Origin: JAAZZY01 sp964612505
GTDB taxonomy: Bacteria > Chlamydiota > Chlamydiia > Chlamydiales > JAAZZY01
Length of the DNA stretch: 64,000 nt
Reading direction: 5' to 3'
Assembly: GCA_964612505.1 (NCBI GenBank)
Contig: CAZTEX010000001.1
Coordinates: 62,001-126,000 of the forward strand
The notes under the pieces are model-generated. The model had not been told where the DNA came from, searched no databases, and saw only the letters and a program-made list of their open reading frames with translations. A program made the translations under genes and the position numbers. Numbering within the stretch: the first letter of the stretch is position 1; each line of letters starts with the position of its first letter. This document shows, piece after piece, positions 61,267 to 64,000 of this stretch.

Positions 61267-61339
61267 CGCGGGATGGAGCAGCGGTCAGCTCGTTGGGCTC
61301 ATAACCCAAAGGTCGGAGGTTCGAATCCTTCTCCCGCAA
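61267..61339 (+). tRNA. Initiator tRNA-fMet (CAT)
   Basis: This 73-base tRNA has the initiator features: an unpaired C1:A72 at the top of acceptor CGCGGGA/TCCCGCA, and three G:C pairs (GGG/CCC) in the anticodon stem beside loop CTCATAA (anticodon CAT). The discriminator is A. It is 7 bases from the next tRNA. Confidence 0.95.
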
Positions 61340-61346
61340 TTTACTC

Positions 61347-61420
61347 GGCGGTATAGCTCAGTAGGTTAGAGCAGCGGAATCATAATCCGTTTGTCGTTGG
61401 TTCGAATCCGACTACCGCTA
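61347..61420 (+). tRNA. tRNA-Met (CAT), elongator type
   Basis: This 74-base cloverleaf has acceptor GGCGGTA/TACCGCT (with G1:U72), anticodon loop ATCATAA (anticodon CAT) and T-arm TGGTTCGAATCCG. It lacks the initiator signs of its neighbour. A CAT tRNA can also be the lysidine-modified tRNA-Ile2; the overall sequence looks more like elongator Met, but I cannot exclude Ile2. Confidence 0.85.
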
Positions 61421-61432
61421 GATCGCTTCAAG

Positions 61433-61942
61433 TTAGATGGATTGAACTCCATCGTACACAATCACAATATTCTCAAACTTTCCAGTCATCACCTCATATT
61501 CATGCAAAGGCTTAGCTAAAAAGGTTATTGTATCTGTGCTTGCATCATAGTGTGGTTCTGAAAGTTGTAAAATATCTGCGCCCACACCTTCTTCATTTTC
61601 TGCTTTAAAATCAACATAACTAATCACAGCGTTCGGGCTGTTTTCTTGCATTTCTGCACTTGCTTGCCATTTTTTAACAAATTGATTGAGGGCTAAAGTA
61701 CCGGCGCTTCTGTCGGGCTTATCACTAAAATAAACGAGCGTTTTATCGTTCCCTGTAATTTTTAATAAATAATAGCCAATTTTATTGGGACAAACAGTGA
61801 GCTCTGCCCCTTTGGCTTGCTGGATATAAATAAACTCAGGGGAGGATATGCGATTTTTGTTTTTAACCGAGTCATTTTGAGCTGTAATGAAAGTGCTTAT
61901 GCTAAGCAAGATTACAATCCCAAGTTGTTGAAAATATTTCAT
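61433..61942 (-). CDS. Exported hypothetical protein, paralogue B of a tandem pair
   Basis: I do not recognise the family. The protein of about 169 residues has a signal peptide (MKYFQQLGIVILLSISTFIT, then AQN). The mature part is beta-rich, with FIYIQQAKGAELT, ITGNDKTLVYFSDKPDRSAG and a C-terminal FENIVIVYDGVQSI. It is clearly related to its upstream neighbour: IYIQQA, VYFSDKPDRSAG, FVKKWQ and VIVYDG line up with FVQQA, VYISAESRHKAG, FLKSWQ and VLVYDG. I choose the ATG at 61942 with TAGG six bases upstream. The two genes are separated by seven bases and probably co-transcribed. Confidence 0.75.
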   Translation of the reverse strand: MKYFQQLGIVILLSISTFITAQNDSVKNKNRISSPEFIYIQQAKGAELTVCPNKIGYYLLKITGNDKTLVYFSDKPDRSAGTLALNQFVKKWQASAEMQENSPNAVISYVDFKAENEEGVGADILQLSEPHYDASTDTITFLAKPLHEYEVMTGKFENIVIVYDGVQSI

Positions 61943-61949
61943 AGCGTAC

Positions 61950-62543
61950 CTATTGACTTGCATTATGCGTAACTTCTCTTGCTGACAAGGGAGTTGGCAT
62001 GACTTTATATTCGGATTTTAATTGGTCACTGGGGAGATTGATTCCATCGTAGACTAAAACAACGTTTTTAAATCGGCCTATTTTTATCGGTTGATCGGGG
62101 ACGGTTTTGACTGTAAATAAGAGAGAATTGGATGGGCGATGATAAACTGGCTTGCTTAGCTCTAAAACATCTGTTTCTATTCCAGATTGTATTGATAGCT
62201 TAAAACTTAAATGGCTTAAAATGGGGCTCGGCCCTTGATCTTTAAAAAGGATTTCATGGCTTTGCCAACTTTTCAAAAAGGCCCTTAAGGGCACAACACC
62301 CGCTTTGTGCCTAGATTCTGCTGATATATAGACAATGCGGGGATATAGACCGCGAAGAGAGAGCTGATATTGCCCTGGAATGGTAGGGTCCTTTTTTAGA
62401 GTAGCTGAGCTTGCTTGCTGGACAAATAAGAGGTCTGTTTGAAATTTACTCGGCAAAGTCAAAAGGGGGTCATCTAGGGTGAAAAGGAGGTTTGCTGTGC
62501 CAGCGACAATTAATAGAGCGAGTAAAATTCCTTTAATCTTCAT
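61950..62543 (-). CDS. Exported hypothetical protein, paralogue A of a tandem pair
   Basis: I do not recognise the family. The protein of about 197 residues begins with a signal peptide (MKIKGILLALLIVAGTANLL, from ATG 62543). A beta-rich domain contains LLFVQQASSATL, PRIVYISAESRHKAG, LKSWQSHEI and KNVVLVYDGINL, matching paralogue B in order, plus a short extra C-terminal tail of about 28 residues. A leading TTG six codons earlier is less likely. Both proteins should reach the periplasm or outer membrane; no anchor motif is seen. The function is unknown. Confidence 0.75.
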   Translation of the reverse strand: MKIKGILLALLIVAGTANLLFTLDDPLLTLPSKFQTDLLFVQQASSATLKKDPTIPGQYQLSLRGLYPRIVYISAESRHKAGVVPLRAFLKSWQSHEILFKDQGPSPILSHLSFKLSIQSGIETDVLELSKPVYHRPSNSLLFTVKTVPDQPIKIGRFKNVVLVYDGINLPSDQLKSEYKVMPTPLSAREVTHNASQ

Positions 62544-62714
62544 AGATATCGAAATTGTCAAAATATTTTTAGGCTATAACAGGAGGCTAAATCAATGTCA
62601 ATTTTTTATTTTAATGAAATGTCAATTTTTTATAAATAGAGGCCATTCTTAATACTAATTTAATACTTATAAATTAAAATTAACCTTTAATGTATTACTA
62701 AGAGTTAAGTTTAT

Positions 62715-63794
62715 ATGAAAATATATGGCCTCGATATAATCACTCCTGTTTCTTTGTTTTCAGGCAAGTCAGTTGAAGAGAAAGAGGAAAAAAATCGCGA
62801 TTCTTCCTGCTTTGTAAATAGAACTATTCGCATAGAGCACCCTAAAGATGACGCTAGGATTCAAGACATTTTACAGGGCAATATTGCCTCTATTAACAGC
62901 CTCTTCTTTCCCAAGCACTTAAATGATGAGACAAAACTTATTTTTAAAATAGTGGAAACTCTCCTTACAGATCCTGATAAAGTGGATTTTTCTAATGCAG
63001 AAGATTCCTCTTGGAGAGATTATTCGTCAGAACCTCAGAATGTTAAGGTGATTTTTGAAGGGAAAGAGTATCCGTTTTATCAAATGATGAGCAAAGTCAA
63101 ATGGGACTTGATAGACCTACCTAAAAAGCTTCTCGATCATTGCGAAGAGAATCGCAACGGAGTTAGCCGCTTATGCTGGTCTATTCGTTCAGCACCTTGG
63201 AGCAAAGCATACTTATATACTAATCTGCATATTATCGAAAAAAGAGCAGTGGTGGGCTATAGTTGTTCTGGCCATGAATTTAATCGATTCTTGAGAGGAG
63301 AAGATGGCAGCCTGAGTCAAGAAGAACTTAAAAAATGGCTATGTCGTACGGCTATTTTGTGTAACGGTCTAAATAAAATACCAGCATCTAAATCGGTAGA
63401 AGAAAGCGGCTATGTTTACAGATGTTTAACAGATGTCGAAAAAGGGGGCCAGCAAAGTCTGATCAGTACTTATCAAAAGCAGATGGAGAGTCATCAAAAA
63501 GTTAAAGAGCTTGGGTTTACCGGAGTTTCTTATAAGAGGCCCTTAACAGGCTTTTTAGGAAGTGATTATTATGCTTATGAAAATGATTGTATGAAGGTCT
63601 ATTTGAATCCACAGACTCTGGCAAAGGATATTTCAGGACTTTCAGACTACCCAGAAGAAAACGAATGTTTATTTTTACCCAATACCAAAGAGCATATCTT
63701 GAGATCGGTTGTTTACCCTATTAATGGCAAAGAAAAAACGAACCGCTATCTATTTGTATCCAAGTTGATTTCTAAACGTCAGGGCGTGCTTTAA
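62715..63794 (+). CDS. Probable mono-ADP-ribosyltransferase (R-S-ExE type), candidate effector
   Basis: The last third of this 359-residue protein has the pattern of arginine-type ADP-ribosyltransferases: the NAD-binding Arg in SGYVYRCLTD (Arg236), a Ser in FTGVSYKR (Ser272), and the catalytic acidic motif in SGLSDYPEENECLFLPNT (307-324), whose E315-N316-E317 makes an ExE. The block LSDYPEENECLFLPNT is close to the end of known toxin and ART domains (Y-E-x-E-V-LFLPGT). The N-terminal 200 residues are helical and unrecognised, and no signal peptide is visible, so a type III or other secretion route would be needed. Its target and activity are unproven. Confidence 0.68.
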   Translation: MKIYGLDIITPVSLFSGKSVEEKEEKNRDSSCFVNRTIRIEHPKDDARIQDILQGNIASINSLFFPKHLNDETKLIFKIVETLLTDPDKVDFSNAEDSSWRDYSSEPQNVKVIFEGKEYPFYQMMSKVKWDLIDLPKKLLDHCEENRNGVSRLCWSIRSAPWSKAYLYTNLHIIEKRAVVGYSCSGHEFNRFLRGEDGSLSQEELKKWLCRTAILCNGLNKIPASKSVEESGYVYRCLTDVEKGGQQSLISTYQKQMESHQKVKELGFTGVSYKRPLTGFLGSDYYAYENDCMKVYLNPQTLAKDISGLSDYPEENECLFLPNTKEHILRSVVYPINGKEKTNRYLFVSKLISKRQGVL

Positions 63795-64000
63795 TCGAAA
63801 TACTGGGTAATCGATAGAGGAGCTTTCTTGGCTCTTTCTAGAATTTTTTTCGTAAAATTTTCACTTTGAAGATCCTTATCAATTTCTTGTAGTGTTTTTG
63901 CTTTTGAAATCTTTAGACATTTTTCAAAAGCGCTTTGCACTTTTTCTGAGTTTAAAAGAGCCTTCGCCTTGGCTGGGTTTTGGCGCAAATACTCAGAAAA
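63791..64000 (-). CDS. Hypothetical protein, C-terminal fragment (cut by window edge)
   Basis: Seventy codons of an open frame run in from the right edge and stop four bases inside the end of the ADP-ribosyltransferase gene. The sequence (RQNPAKAKALLNSEKVQSAF, KTLQEIDKDLQSE, and ILERAKKAPLSITQYFD) is charged and helical. No start codon is visible within the window and no family is recognised. It could be a neighbouring small partner gene, but the full length is needed. Confidence 0.55.
   Translation of the reverse strand, partial: FSEYLRQNPAKAKALLNSEKVQSAFEKCLKISKAKTLQEIDKDLQSENFTKKILERAKKAPLSITQYFD

Noticed and set aside
61034..61339. A 101-codon open frame on the minus strand starting in tRNA-fMet
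   Set aside because: It is antisense to waaA and the initiator tRNA; its start (REKDSNLRPLGYEP) is the usual tRNA antisense peptide.

Overview
The window reads as a chromosomal segment of an amoeba-associated (environmental) member of the Chlamydiae, in the Parachlamydia/Protochlamydia sense. The evidence is gene order and family content recalled from chlamydial genomes: rpe-efp-accB-accC, rpsA with nusA-infB-rbfA-truB-ribF, leuS directly followed by the Kdo transferase gene waaA, a 51-residue basic protein of the Chlamydiae/Verrucomicrobia type beside ybeY, and a PP-loop TtcA-like gene. The DNA is AT-rich. The content is broader than in human-pathogen chlamydiae (glucoamylase, two lipid-modifying diiron enzymes, chloramphenicol acetyltransferase, MATE pump, GIN-domain protein). 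The species was not determined.

Layout. 0-5 kb: the 5' end of a 6-phosphogluconate dehydrogenase gene, a GH15 glucoamylase and a fatty acid hydroxylase. 3.5-11 kb: the translation/transcription cluster on the minus strand. 11-14 kb: a one-domain aspartokinase coupled to a large unrecognised protein. 14-17 kb: a DMT transporter, a fatty acid desaturase and a histidine phosphatase. 17-20 kb: rpe, efp, accB and accC on the plus strand. 20-27 kb: YitT-like protein, tRNAs, small membrane and lipoproteins, a putP-like symporter, a ttcA-like gene and an exported HD-domain protein. 27-33 kb: accessory enzymes and transporters (alpha/beta hydrolase, PLP desulfhydrase-like enzyme, cat, MATE pump, ExoD-like protein). 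32.7-33.8 kb: a DUF948/YtxH stress-type operon ending in a terminator. 34-44 kb: metabolic and accessory genes, including transketolase coupled to a thiamine-binding-family protein and a peptide deformylase with a signal-like N-terminus. 44-52 kb: a second DMT gene overlapping a C-terminally short hemF, tRNAs, a DUF2608 phosphatase-like protein, a TrmH methyltransferase, an exported spermidine-synthase-like protein, a CorC/HlyC-type protein, ybeY and two tiny basic-protein genes. 52-56 kb: tandem DUF502 genes, a 3-methyladenine glycosylase and RNase R. 56-62.5 kb: an ankyrin protein, leuS, waaA, the two Met tRNAs and two paralogous secreted proteins. 62.7-64 kb: a probable mono-ADP-ribosyltransferase and a gene cut by the window edge.

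Most of the window is housekeeping. The parts with likely host-interaction or unusual biology are the candidate ADP-ribosyltransferase (62.7 kb), the ankyrin protein (56.2 kb), the paralogous exported pair (61.4-62.5 kb), and normally cytosolic enzyme families carrying signal-like N-termini (HD phosphohydrolase, deformylase, spermidine synthase-like). No insertion sequence, CRISPR array, prophage, rRNA gene or replication origin was recognised. Eight tRNA genes were found (Asp, Val, Thr, Tyr, Ala, Ile, initiator Met, and a second CAT tRNA). All family assignments come from reading motifs by eye. No database search was run.
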